DNA from: G965216255 sp965216255
Lineage (GTDB): Bacteria > Bacteroidota > Rhodothermia > Rhodothermales > Bin80
Direction of reading: 5' to 3'
DNA: 64,000 nt
NCBI GenBank assembly: GCA_965216255.1
Contig: OZ244148.1
Span: 5,270,001 to 5,334,000 of the forward strand
Shown one piece after another: positions 26,585-34,204 of the stretch. The translations under genes and the position numbers were made by a program. A model generated the notes under the pieces. That model made no database searches. It was not told the origin of the DNA and saw nothing but the letters and a program-made list of their open reading frames with translations. The first letter of the stretch is position 1; each line of letters opens with the position of its first letter.

Positions 26585-27769
26585 TCACTTATGTATGTGA
26601 TTCCCTTTGCTTTCCTTCAGAAATGTTGCAGAATGGCGGGTGTGGTGTGGTGACGCGGCCTGAGAACTGCTGGCCAGCGGCTCTGGATGGGAGCCCGCCT
26701 TTGGCCGATGATCTTCAAAGTATGATTCAATAATGCGCTTGTAGGCGGCTACTGCATACTCCAGGTCAGATACCATTACATGTTCATCGGCCGTATGCGA
26801 GAGTTCGCTACTACCTGGACCGATCTTGACCGTTGGAATATCTGCCAGGTATAGCCAGTCACTGGCCGTAGGAGATCCCCGCGGCACGGACTCCGGAATG
26901 GCTGCCAGGCAGGATCGCACAATGGGCTCGTCACTACGTGTACTGACGGGCACAATGCGGGCGCTGTGTACTGCGACCTCCGATTCCAGCAGATCTGTAA
27001 CCAGTGAAATGATTTCCTCGTGTGTGTATGCGGGCGTCGAGCGGATGTCGATCTCAAATGTACAGGTTTCAGGTACGATGTTTCGAGCCGAGCCGCCCGA
27101 TATGGTGGTTACTGCCAAGGAAGGTTTTCCAAGTACGGGGTCTGGCCGGTCAAATTCCAGCGCGTCCAGGCGACTGATATCACGCGCGGCCTTCAAAATG
27201 GCGTTCTCACCCAATTCGGCTCGCGCTGCGTGGGCGCTTCGCCCGCGCGCGGCGGCTCGCAGCACAAGCATGCCTTTTTGGGCCACCATTGGCTGCATGT
27301 CCGTAGGCTCACCGACCAGGGCGGCATGAATTTCCGGGAGCTGCGGGCGAAGCGCCCGCAAACCGTTGTGCTCTTGTCCAATTTCCTCGCACACCGTCAG
27401 CGCCACGAGTACGCTGCCGTCCGTAGGCTCGTAACCTGCTGCGGCTAGTTCCAGCACGGCCGTGGTCATGGCCGCGCCGCTTGCCTTGGCATCCACGGCC
27501 CCGCGGCCATATAAGCGGCCGTCTACAACAACGGGGTCGAAAGGGGGGTAGGGATGCCCGCTGGACGGAGGAACGACATCAAGGTGGGAATTCAGGAGCA
27601 ACCGGTGAGCACCCGCTCCGAGAGCAAACCACACATTATTTCCTACACGCCGCACGGGCAGATGCGAGCGGCGTACATACGCCTCCACGTAGGAAGCGAT
27701 AGCCTCCTCTTCACGACTGAGTGAAGGGAAGCGAACCAGATCTCCAAGCAATGAAATCACTGAAAGCAT
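26585..27769 (-). CDS. argE: M20-family N-acyl-citrulline/ornithine deacylase
   Basis: 394 residues. Metal-dependent M20 amidohydrolase: LLNSHLDVVPPSSGHPYPPF carries the first His-x-Asp, GRGAVDAKASGAAM the bridging Asp, VCEEIGQE the catalytic Glu pair, and SHTADEHVMV the last His. Because the operon encodes an N-acyl-ornithine carbamoyltransferase, its substrate is probably N-acyl-citrulline rather than acetylornithine (inference from pathway). The ATG at 27769 is nine bases after the argB stop; an upstream in-frame extension overlapping argB is not supported. The last ~45 residues after AYKRIIESYFEDH are a low-complexity tail unlike the family. Confidence 0.88.
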   Translation of the reverse strand: MLSVISLLGDLVRFPSLSREEEAIASYVEAYVRRSHLPVRRVGNNVWFALGAGAHRLLLNSHLDVVPPSSGHPYPPFDPVVVDGRLYGRGAVDAKASGAAMTTAVLELAAAGYEPTDGSVLVALTVCEEIGQEHNGLRALRPQLPEIHAALVGEPTDMQPMVAQKGMLVLRAAARGRSAHAARAELGENAILKAARDISRLDALEFDRPDPVLGKPSLAVTTISGGSARNIVPETCTFEIDIRSTPAYTHEEIISLVTDLLESEVAVHSARIVPVSTRSDEPIVRSCLAAIPESVPRGSPTASDWLYLADIPTVKIGPGSSELSHTADEHVMVSDLEYAVAAYKRIIESYFEDHRPKAGSHPEPLASSSQAASPHHTRHSATFLKESKGNHIHK

Positions 27770-27777
27770 AGGGCACC

Positions 27778-28551
27778 CTAGCGCACGATGCGCGTCGCAC
27801 GCGCTCTGTTGACCAGATCGTTCGATCCCAAGACGAATACGGTGCCGACGCCCGAGGCTACGGCATCCACGGCAACACCCATCTTTACCTGCATACCGTC
27901 GGTTATCCAACCTGCGCTAAGTCCTTCGCGGTATTGAGCGGCACTACAGGTGGGTACATGAGAGTTCGGATCATTCGCCTTACGGCGCAGCCCTCCGGAA
28001 GGGGTGACCAGCAAAAGTTCATGTGCCTTAAGGGCAATGGCCAGCGCGCCTGCCACCGTGTCTGCGTTGACATTATATATATGCCCGCCGGCATCCGCGG
28101 CCAGGGGTGCGATCACGGGAGCAAACCCTCCGCGGTGCAGGGCGTCTACAATGGCGGGGTTAACATGGTCGATGTCCCCGACCCACCCAAAATCAACGAT
28201 CTTACCGTCAATGTTCCATGGCTTGCGACGGCGGACCCGCAGCAGGTGCCCGTCTACGCCGGAGAGTCCAACCGCCCGAAGTCCCTGCGCAAGGGCGTCT
28301 GCCACCAGAGCAAGGTTGGCCGAGCCGCGCAGCACCCACTGCGCTATTTCGATCTCCAGGTCTCCTGTAACGCGGCGTCCGTTGACCATCTGCGGAGTGT
28401 GGCCCAGCCGCCGTGCCACTGCGGTGCACTCGGTACCACCACCATGCACTACTACCATGCGGGCGTTCTCGGCCAGCACACGGATTTGTTGCCAAAACTC
28501 GGGACTCGTATCAACCGCTCCGCCTAACTTGATCACACGCAACGGAAGCAT
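27778..28551 (-). CDS. argB: acetylglutamate kinase (N-acylglutamate kinase)
   Basis: 258 residues. Phosphorylates N-acylglutamate. Amino-acid-kinase motifs: VIKLGGAVDTSPEFWQQI with the catalytic Lys, VVHGGGTECTAVARRLGH for substrate, NVNADTVAGALAIAL and TDGMQVKMGVAVDAV for nucleotide and catalysis. ATG at 28551 sits one base after the argF' stop with GGAG nearby; the longer frame to 28590 is not needed. In Bacteroidota relatives this enzyme may accept N-succinylglutamate; the sequence does not settle which acyl group is used. Confidence 0.9.
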   Translation of the reverse strand: MLPLRVIKLGGAVDTSPEFWQQIRVLAENARMVVVHGGGTECTAVARRLGHTPQMVNGRRVTGDLEIEIAQWVLRGSANLALVADALAQGLRAVGLSGVDGHLLRVRRRKPWNIDGKIVDFGWVGDIDHVNPAIVDALHRGGFAPVIAPLAADAGGHIYNVNADTVAGALAIALKAHELLLVTPSGGLRRKANDPNSHVPTCSAAQYREGLSAGWITDGMQVKMGVAVDAVASGVGTVFVLGSNDLVNRARATRIVR

Positions 28552-28552
28552 G

Positions 28553-29566
28553 CTATCTCCAGATGGCTTCGAGGATGGCCTTCTGTGCATGAAGACGGAA
28601 TTCGGCCTGCAAGAGGTGTCGGGCGCTGGCGCCGTTGAGGACGGTTTCGTCTACCACCACGCCGCGTCGGGCGGGCAGGCAGTGCATGAATATGCCTGCA
28701 TTCGTGCCTTCCATGAGCGAGTCCGTGACGCGCCAGTGCCTATGCTGCGCGCGAAGCGAGGCCTCGTGCGCCGCATCCGTGTACCGCAGCCGGCTACCCC
28801 ATGCCTTGGCATAAATCACGTCAGCGTCGCATGCGGCCGCATGCAGGTCTCTTGATTCCCGAACTTCCAAGCCGTGGGAGTGGGCGTAGCGCTGGGCGCG
28901 CTGCAATACGCCGGGATCCAGCTCGAAGCCTTCTGGATGGGCGATAGTCACTTCCATACCCAGGCGTGTCGCCATTAGCAGCGCAGAATGGGGCACGGCC
29001 AGGGGCAGCGCCCTCGGATGATAGCACCAGGCCAGCACGAACTTGCGCCCCCTTGCCCGGCCACCAAAATGTTCTTGCAGCATGGATGCATCCCCCAGTG
29101 CCTGGCAGGGATGATAGAATGCGGATTCCAGGTTAATGACCGGGACCGTGGCAGCCGAGACCACGGTGCGGAAAAGCTTTTCATCCCGGTCCATGGCGTA
29201 GTCCGTGCCCGAGGCGAAGAGCCGCACTCCTATGGCGTGGAAGTAGCGCGAGAGCACCCCGATAGCCTCCCTTATATGTTCGGCTGCGTTGCCATCCATG
29301 ATACAGCCGTCACGCCATTCAAACTGCCAGGTGTCACTGCCCGGGATAATCGTGGTAGCATGGGCCCCGAGGTGCGCCGCGGCCACCTCCATCGACGTCC
29401 TCGTGCGAAGCGAGGGGTTGAAGAATACCAGGGCCAAGTCGCGGCGCAGCGCCTTGCGCTCGTTCCGGTGTGCATAGTGATACCGAGCGGAGGCGATGTG
29501 CTGCTGCCAGTCCTCGCCGCTCCGTTCGTGCCACGTCACCAGATGCCGCAGAGTGGGGTCCATCAT
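28553..29566 (-). CDS. argF': N-acyl-L-ornithine carbamoyltransferase (succinyl/acetyl type)
   Basis: 337 residues, carbamoylates N-acylornithine. The carbamoyl-phosphate motif is NPSLRTRTS (residues 50-58); the substrate region has DTWQFEWRDGCIMDG and FYHPCQALGDASML, and the C-terminal FMHCLPARRGVVVDE is the ornithine/aspartate carbamoyltransferase signature. The WQFEW and MDGNAAEHI segment marks the N-acylornithine subfamily, not anabolic OTCase. The position reported to decide acetyl (Glu) versus succinyl (Pro) specificity aligns by eye with Ala95. The ATG overlaps the argD stop (ATGA). Confidence 0.88.
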   Translation of the reverse strand: MMDPTLRHLVTWHERSGEDWQQHIASARYHYAHRNERKALRRDLALVFFNPSLRTRTSMEVAAAHLGAHATTIIPGSDTWQFEWRDGCIMDGNAAEHIREAIGVLSRYFHAIGVRLFASGTDYAMDRDEKLFRTVVSAATVPVINLESAFYHPCQALGDASMLQEHFGGRARGRKFVLAWCYHPRALPLAVPHSALLMATRLGMEVTIAHPEGFELDPGVLQRAQRYAHSHGLEVRESRDLHAAACDADVIYAKAWGSRLRYTDAAHEASLRAQHRHWRVTDSLMEGTNAGIFMHCLPARRGVVVDETVLNGASARHLLQAEFRLHAQKAILEAIWR

Positions 29567-30726
29567 GCCACAGCTCCGGCTAGGGCGTCGACAAAGAATT
29601 CCACTTCTGCATCCGTAGCAGTAAGAGGCGGCATTACGCGGATCACATGCGGGTCTGCAGAGGCCCCCGCCAAGACACCGCTTTGCCGTAGCTTGGCAAG
29701 CACAGCCGATGCCGGCTGTTCCAGCTCTACACCGACAAGGCAGCCGCGGCCCCGCACGGACACCGCGCTTGGCGCGAGCGCCTGCGCAAGGGACCGGAAA
29801 ATTTGCGCAGCCCGGTCCATGAGGTGCTCCGTCTCCATGGTCTCGAGCGTTGCTTCGAGCGCCGCCATGGCCATCATGCCCCCCCCGAAGGTAGAGCCGT
29901 GGTCACCATAAGCTACCATGTCCGAGACCGCGTCGCTTGCAAGCACTGCGCCCACGGGAACGCCCGATCCCAGGCTCTTGGCCAGCGTAATGATGTCGGG
30001 TTGCATGCCGTAATGCTCACAGATGGAGAACGTGCCCGTGCGGCCCATGCCGGTCTGCACCTCGTCAAAAATGAGCAGCGCGCCGTGCTCGCTTGTAAGG
30101 GTACGCAGCCCTAGATAGTATTCGGGAGGCGCTTCGACCACGCCCGCGATACTCTGGATGGGCTCCAGGATGATTGCGGCCACCGAGGAGTCCAGCGCTG
30201 CCTCCACCGCTGCCAGGCTTCCGAACGGCAAGAAGTCTGTCTTGGGCAGCACAGAATTGTACGGCCTCCGGTAGAGAGGATTCCACGTGGTGGCCAAGCT
30301 GCCCAGGGTGCGGCCATGAAAGTCTCCTTCCATGGCCACGATGCGCGTGCGGCCGGTGGACTTGCGTGCCAGCTTGAGGGCGGTCTCTATGGCTTCCGTT
30401 CCCGAATTGCAGAAGAAGATGCGATTCAGCTCCGACGGTGCCAAGCGCGCCAGGCGGCTGGCTGCGCGTGCGCGCACGTCGTTGTACACGACGTTTGAAT
30501 AGAATATCAGGGTCTCCGCCTGCCGCTGCAGGGCCGCCGTAACGCGGGGAGGACAGTGCCCGAGCAGGGTAACGCAATGCCCTCCGTAAAAATCAAGGTA
30601 CCTGCGCTCGTCTGCGTCCCACACGTAGCTGCCCTGGCCGCGTACGAGCGCGAGCGGCATCTTCTTGTAGGTGGGAAGAAGGCATGCCTGTTCCCGCTCG
30701 ATGATTTCCGCTGTCGTCACGGCCAT
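29563..30726 (-). CDS. argD: acetylornithine aminotransferase (N-acylornithine aminotransferase)
   Basis: 387 residues, PLP-dependent class III aminotransferase. Visible: YLDFYGGHCVTLLGHCPP, the phosphate-binding FFCNSGTEAIETALKLAR, FDEVQTGMGRTG with the PLP-ring Asp, and the Schiff-base Lys in TLAKSLGSGVPVGAV. The substrate segment SIAGVVEAP replaces the usual GEGGV. ATG at 30726 is five bases after the argC stop; the longer frame upstream overlaps argC and lacks family features. Overlaps argF' by four bases. Confidence 0.92.
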   Translation of the reverse strand: MAVTTAEIIEREQACLLPTYKKMPLALVRGQGSYVWDADERRYLDFYGGHCVTLLGHCPPRVTAALQRQAETLIFYSNVVYNDVRARAASRLARLAPSELNRIFFCNSGTEAIETALKLARKSTGRTRIVAMEGDFHGRTLGSLATTWNPLYRRPYNSVLPKTDFLPFGSLAAVEAALDSSVAAIILEPIQSIAGVVEAPPEYYLGLRTLTSEHGALLIFDEVQTGMGRTGTFSICEHYGMQPDIITLAKSLGSGVPVGAVLASDAVSDMVAYGDHGSTFGGGMMAMAALEATLETMETEHLMDRAAQIFRSLAQALAPSAVSVRGRGCLVGVELEQPASAVLAKLRQSGVLAGASADPHVIRVMPPLTATDAEVEFFVDALAGAVA

Positions 30727-30731
30727 GCCGG

Positions 30732-31745
30732 TCAAGGGAGCAGGCCGGCCATCTCCGGCCATCCCATCACAAGATTCAGGTTCTGCACCGCCTGGGATGC
30801 GGCGCCCTTGAGAAGATTGTCGAGCGCAAAGCCTATCACGATAGCCCCGTTTCTTACCACCCATCCAATGTCGCAGTAGGGCGTGCCAACGGCATAGCGA
30901 AGCTCTGGAAGCTGTCCTGGCCAGAGTCGCACGCATCTCCCAGGAGGGTATGCGGCTTCGAACCACTCGGTCACATCACTCTCCGAAACGGTCCCGGGAA
31001 GCGTTATGTGGGCCGTTCCCCATATGCCCCGGGTCCACGGGCCGGATACCGGGACAAACGCGATATCCACGCTCGAGCCCAGGATTTGAAGGACCTCGGG
31101 CAGGTGTTGATGCGCCAGTGTTCGGTAGGCCCGCACGTTTCCTTCCCGCGTAGGAAAATGTGTGGCGGTTTTTGGGCGCGTACCGGCACCCGAGGCCCCG
31201 GTAAGGGCCGTGATCTTGGCCTGAAACTGCCCCGCTGTGCGGCTCAGCGGCCACAGCGAAAGTGCGATGCCTGTGGCGAAGCAGCCTGGATTGGATACCA
31301 GCCGGCCCGGGTAAGGTGCGCATACTTCCGCCAGGCCATAGGCGAACCTTGGCAGCAGAGCCGGCGCAGGGTGTGCCACGCCAATAGTTGACTCGTAGTT
31401 CTCGCCTGTACTGAATCTGAAGTCGGCACTCAGATCAACAATAGGACCCTCAAATCCACCCCGGAGGATTTGCTGCACCGTCAGAGCCGCTTTTCCGTGC
31501 TCTGCCGTTAGCAGTATGGCATCCATTCCAGAGACATTAAGCGCGTCAGGATCCACAAAATGCATCTCCGTAAGACCACGCAGTGAAGGATGTGCGGCAT
31601 GCACCGGCGCTCCCGCAAACGTGCGGCTCGTAACGGTCGTTACACGTGCAAACGGATGCCTGAGCAGCAGCAGGGTCAGTTCCCTACCCGCGTAACCTCC
31701 CGCGTGGAGCACGGCGACGGATTTCTTGGTTACGGCAGTAGCCAT
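30732..31745 (-). CDS. argC: N-acetyl-gamma-glutamyl-phosphate reductase
   Basis: 337 residues. Reduces N-acylglutamyl phosphate to the semialdehyde. Nucleotide fold VAVLHAGGYAGRELTLLLLR at the start, catalytic Cys in SNPGCFATG, and the late His in AHQHLPEV as in ArgC. ATG at 31745 is four bases after the argG stop, so the argG-argC-argD-argF'-argB-argE genes are one tightly packed transcript. Confidence 0.92.
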   Translation of the reverse strand: MATAVTKKSVAVLHAGGYAGRELTLLLLRHPFARVTTVTSRTFAGAPVHAAHPSLRGLTEMHFVDPDALNVSGMDAILLTAEHGKAALTVQQILRGGFEGPIVDLSADFRFSTGENYESTIGVAHPAPALLPRFAYGLAEVCAPYPGRLVSNPGCFATGIALSLWPLSRTAGQFQAKITALTGASGAGTRPKTATHFPTREGNVRAYRTLAHQHLPEVLQILGSSVDIAFVPVSGPWTRGIWGTAHITLPGTVSESDVTEWFEAAYPPGRCVRLWPGQLPELRYAVGTPYCDIGWVVRNGAIVIGFALDNLLKGAASQAVQNLNLVMGWPEMAGLLP

Positions 31746-31749
31746 TTTG

Positions 31750-32949
31750 CTAATCCGTACCCTGCCGGGCCTTGTGTGCGAGATAGGCCTGAAGTCCCGC
31801 GAGCCGGCAAAAGCCTCGCGCATCGCGCCCGTCCCATAGCGAGGCCTGCTCGCCGTAAGTAGCTACTCCGGCATCGAACATGGAGTAGGGGCTCTTGCAT
31901 CCAAGTACCCGGATGCTGCCTTTGAATAGCTGCACGGCTACCGTACCGTCCACTACAGCCTGAGAGGATTCAAAGAATGCCTCTATATCGCGCATCACGG
32001 GGTCGAAGTGATGGCCTTCGTGCAGTAGCATGCCATAAAAGTCCGCAAGGTGGTCTTTCTGGTAACGCTGCCATTTGGTGAGCACAATCTTTTCGAGCTC
32101 GCGGTGGGCGGTAAGCAGAATCATGGGACCGGGTGCCTCGAATGCCACCCGCCCCTTCACTCCAAGTATCGTATCGCCAACATGGATGTCGCGCCCTATC
32201 CCGTGGCGCGCCCCTATCTCGCCAAGCCTGGTGATCAGGCTCACGGGATCGAGCACTTCACCATCGATCGCTTCGGGCGCGCCGCGCTTGAACGTCAGGC
32301 TGACGGCGTGCGGCTCGTCCGGCGCCTCTGCCGGCGAGACGGTGCACGCAAAAGCATGATCGGGTAGTGGCTGCGTAGTCGACAGGGTCTCCGCCCCCCC
32401 GATGGTGGTTCCCCACAGTCCGGTATTGACGGAATAGGCGGTGGAAGCGCGCGCGACCTCGTATCCACGCTCTGCCAGAAAGGAAGTGGTAAACTGCCGG
32501 GTCAGGCCCTGGTCCCTGATGGGCGTGATGATCTCCATGTCGTCGGCCAGAAGCCGGATGACGACATCAAACCGGACCTGGTCATTGCCGGCTCCCGTGG
32601 AGCCGTGCGCAATGGCGCGGGCGCCCACGCTCCGCGCCACGTCTACAATCATGCGGGCCTGTACCACGCGTTCCGATCCCACACACAGCGGGTATACGCC
32701 TCCTTTGAGTACGTTACCCATGAGCAAGTACTTGAGGTGATCGTCGTAGAGTGCCTGACGCCCTTCCAGCAGATAATGATCGGTGGCGCCGAGGTCAAGC
32801 GATTTGCGGCGAAGCGCCAGCGCGCCGGCATCCGTGATGCCACCCGTATTTACCGTTGCCGTGTAAACTGCTTCGCCATAGGTTTCTCTCAGATACGGGA
32901 CGCAGAACGAAGTATCCAGTCCGCCGCTAAAGGCCAGTACAATCGCCAT
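31750..32949 (-). CDS. argG: argininosuccinate synthase
   Basis: 399 residues. PP-loop ATP motif VLAFSGGLDTSFCV right at the N-terminus, then GSTGAGNDQVRFD, TPIRDQGLTRQF, and YSVNTGLWG. First gene of the minus-strand arginine operon. I take the ATG at 32949, matching family starts immediately before the SGGLDTS motif, rather than an extension to 33009 that would overlap the divergent fdhD frame. No strong ribosome site is visible. The partner argH is not in the window. Confidence 0.93.
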   Translation of the reverse strand: MAIVLAFSGGLDTSFCVPYLRETYGEAVYTATVNTGGITDAGALALRRKSLDLGATDHYLLEGRQALYDDHLKYLLMGNVLKGGVYPLCVGSERVVQARMIVDVARSVGARAIAHGSTGAGNDQVRFDVVIRLLADDMEIITPIRDQGLTRQFTTSFLAERGYEVARASTAYSVNTGLWGTTIGGAETLSTTQPLPDHAFACTVSPAEAPDEPHAVSLTFKRGAPEAIDGEVLDPVSLITRLGEIGARHGIGRDIHVGDTILGVKGRVAFEAPGPMILLTAHRELEKIVLTKWQRYQKDHLADFYGMLLHEGHHFDPVMRDIEAFFESSQAVVDGTVAVQLFKGSIRVLGCKSPYSMFDAGVATYGEQASLWDGRDARGFCRLAGLQAYLAHKARQGTD

Positions 32950-33029
32950 GGTGAAGCATCCGACAGGGACGCGCTTCAACCGCGGGCGGTGGGCAAAGGT
33001 TGCTGCCACCTCAATCCGTATATTCCGGC
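32950..33029. promoter_or_regulatory. divergent promoter region argG / fdhD
   Basis: The 80 bp between the two chosen starts must contain both promoters or their proximal parts. I could not identify clear -35/-10 boxes or an ArgR-type operator by eye. Confidence 0.35.
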
Positions 33030-33881
33030 ATGCAGGACTCGCTATTGGAAGACGCTTCCAGCCTTTTGTCCACGCAGGCTTCCTGCGTTCAGGTGTGGCG
33101 TTACACTACGCAGTGCAGGACGCAGGATCAGGACAGGGTGGCAGTAGAGTCGCCGCTGGAGATGCGTCTGGCGGTGTCCGGCGAGGCGCCCCGATCCGTT
33201 GCCGTTACCATGCGGACACCGGGGGATGATATTGCGCTGACGGCAGGGTTTCTGTTTGCCGAAGGAGTCATCCGGGGGCTGGAGGATATTCTGCACATCG
33301 GTTACGACGTGCGGGTAGCAAACGTAGTCACGGTCGTGCTGCGCGAGCATGCGGCTGCGGCGGCCGTGCGGCTTGATCGCCCATTTCCGGTGTCATCCAG
33401 TTGCGGCGCCTGCGGGAAGCGATCCCTGGATGCGCTGCAGATGCCGCGCGGCATAGAGCGCCTGCCAGAGGACGTGTGGGTTGACCGGAACCAGGTTGGC
33501 TCGCTACCGGATCTTCTCCGGTCGGAACAGGCGATTTTTGAATCTACCGGCGGGCTGCACGCGGCTGGCCTCCTCGACGACGACGGCGCGCTGGTGGCCG
33601 TGTACGAAGATGTCGGGCGCCACAATGCGGTGGACAAAGCCATAGGATGCCGGATAGTGCAACAGTGCGGCGCACCGATGGCCTCCATGCTGGTAGTAAG
33701 CGGCCGCGTCAGTTTCGAGCTCGTGCAGAAGGCGCTTATGGCCGGCATCCCCGTACTCATTGCGGTCGGTGCGCCTAGCAGTCTCGCTGTGGAGCTTGCC
33801 CAGCGCTACGGCATGACGTTGATAGGCTTTGCGCGACGGGAACGCTTCAACGTATACGCTGGAGCCAACAGGCTGCGATGA
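33030..33881 (+). CDS. fdhD: sulfurtransferase FdhD for formate dehydrogenase
   Basis: 283 residues. FdhD moves sulfur from a cysteine desulfurase to the molybdenum cofactor of formate dehydrogenases. The loop SSSCGACGKRSLDAL (Cys ~125 and 128) is the functional CxxC, and YEDVGRHNAVDKAIG plus VVSGRVSFELVQKAL are the conserved core. ATG 33030 is preferred over a TTG at 33000. Its stop overlaps the next gene (ATGA), and the operon includes a molybdopterin oxidoreductase that is the likely client. Confidence 0.93.
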   Translation: MQDSLLEDASSLLSTQASCVQVWRYTTQCRTQDQDRVAVESPLEMRLAVSGEAPRSVAVTMRTPGDDIALTAGFLFAEGVIRGLEDILHIGYDVRVANVVTVVLREHAAAAAVRLDRPFPVSSSCGACGKRSLDALQMPRGIERLPEDVWVDRNQVGSLPDLLRSEQAIFESTGGLHAAGLLDDDGALVAVYEDVGRHNAVDKAIGCRIVQQCGAPMASMLVVSGRVSFELVQKALMAGIPVLIAVGAPSSLAVELAQRYGMTLIGFARRERFNVYAGANRLR

Positions 33882-34204
33882 AACTGCGCATAGAAGGCAA
33901 TGCCGTCCGCGTGCGCCTCTCTATTGAGGACGTAGCGCAGCTTGCAAAGACAGGCGCTGTAGCGGACTGCCTGCGATTTCCGCACGGTACCGAGTTCTGT
34001 TACCGCGTGCTGGCAGCGGACGGCGACCTGTTGGCCGAATACGTTGGTAGGTGTCTTACTTTGCGGGTACCGAGGAGCCTGGTGGCGGAGTGGGCTGCCT
34101 CTGATTTGGTAACGCTATGCCAGGCAGTGGCGCACGGCATGCACCTGCTCGTGGAGAAGGACTTGCCGTGCCTGCACCCAGGACGATTGGAGGAAGGCCG
34201 ATGA
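33878..34204 (+). CDS. DUF7009-like small protein in formate dehydrogenase operon
   Basis: 108 residues, begins MKLRIEGNAVRVRLSIEDVA and continues with FCYRVLAADGDLLAEY and LTLRVPRSLVAEWA, a pattern I recognise as the DUF7009 group of small proteins. No catalytic motif, signal peptide or membrane segment. It overlaps fdhD by four bases and the oxidoreductase by four bases, which argues for a matched-stoichiometry partner or maturation factor of the molybdoenzyme (inference). Function not described as far as I know. Confidence 0.75.
   Translation: MKLRIEGNAVRVRLSIEDVAQLAKTGAVADCLRFPHGTEFCYRVLAADGDLLAEYVGRCLTLRVPRSLVAEWAASDLVTLCQAVAHGMHLLVEKDLPCLHPGRLEEGR

Noticed and set aside
32950..33029. 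ArgR operator between argG and fdhD
   Set aside because: No AT-rich palindrome of the ArgR type is visible by eye.
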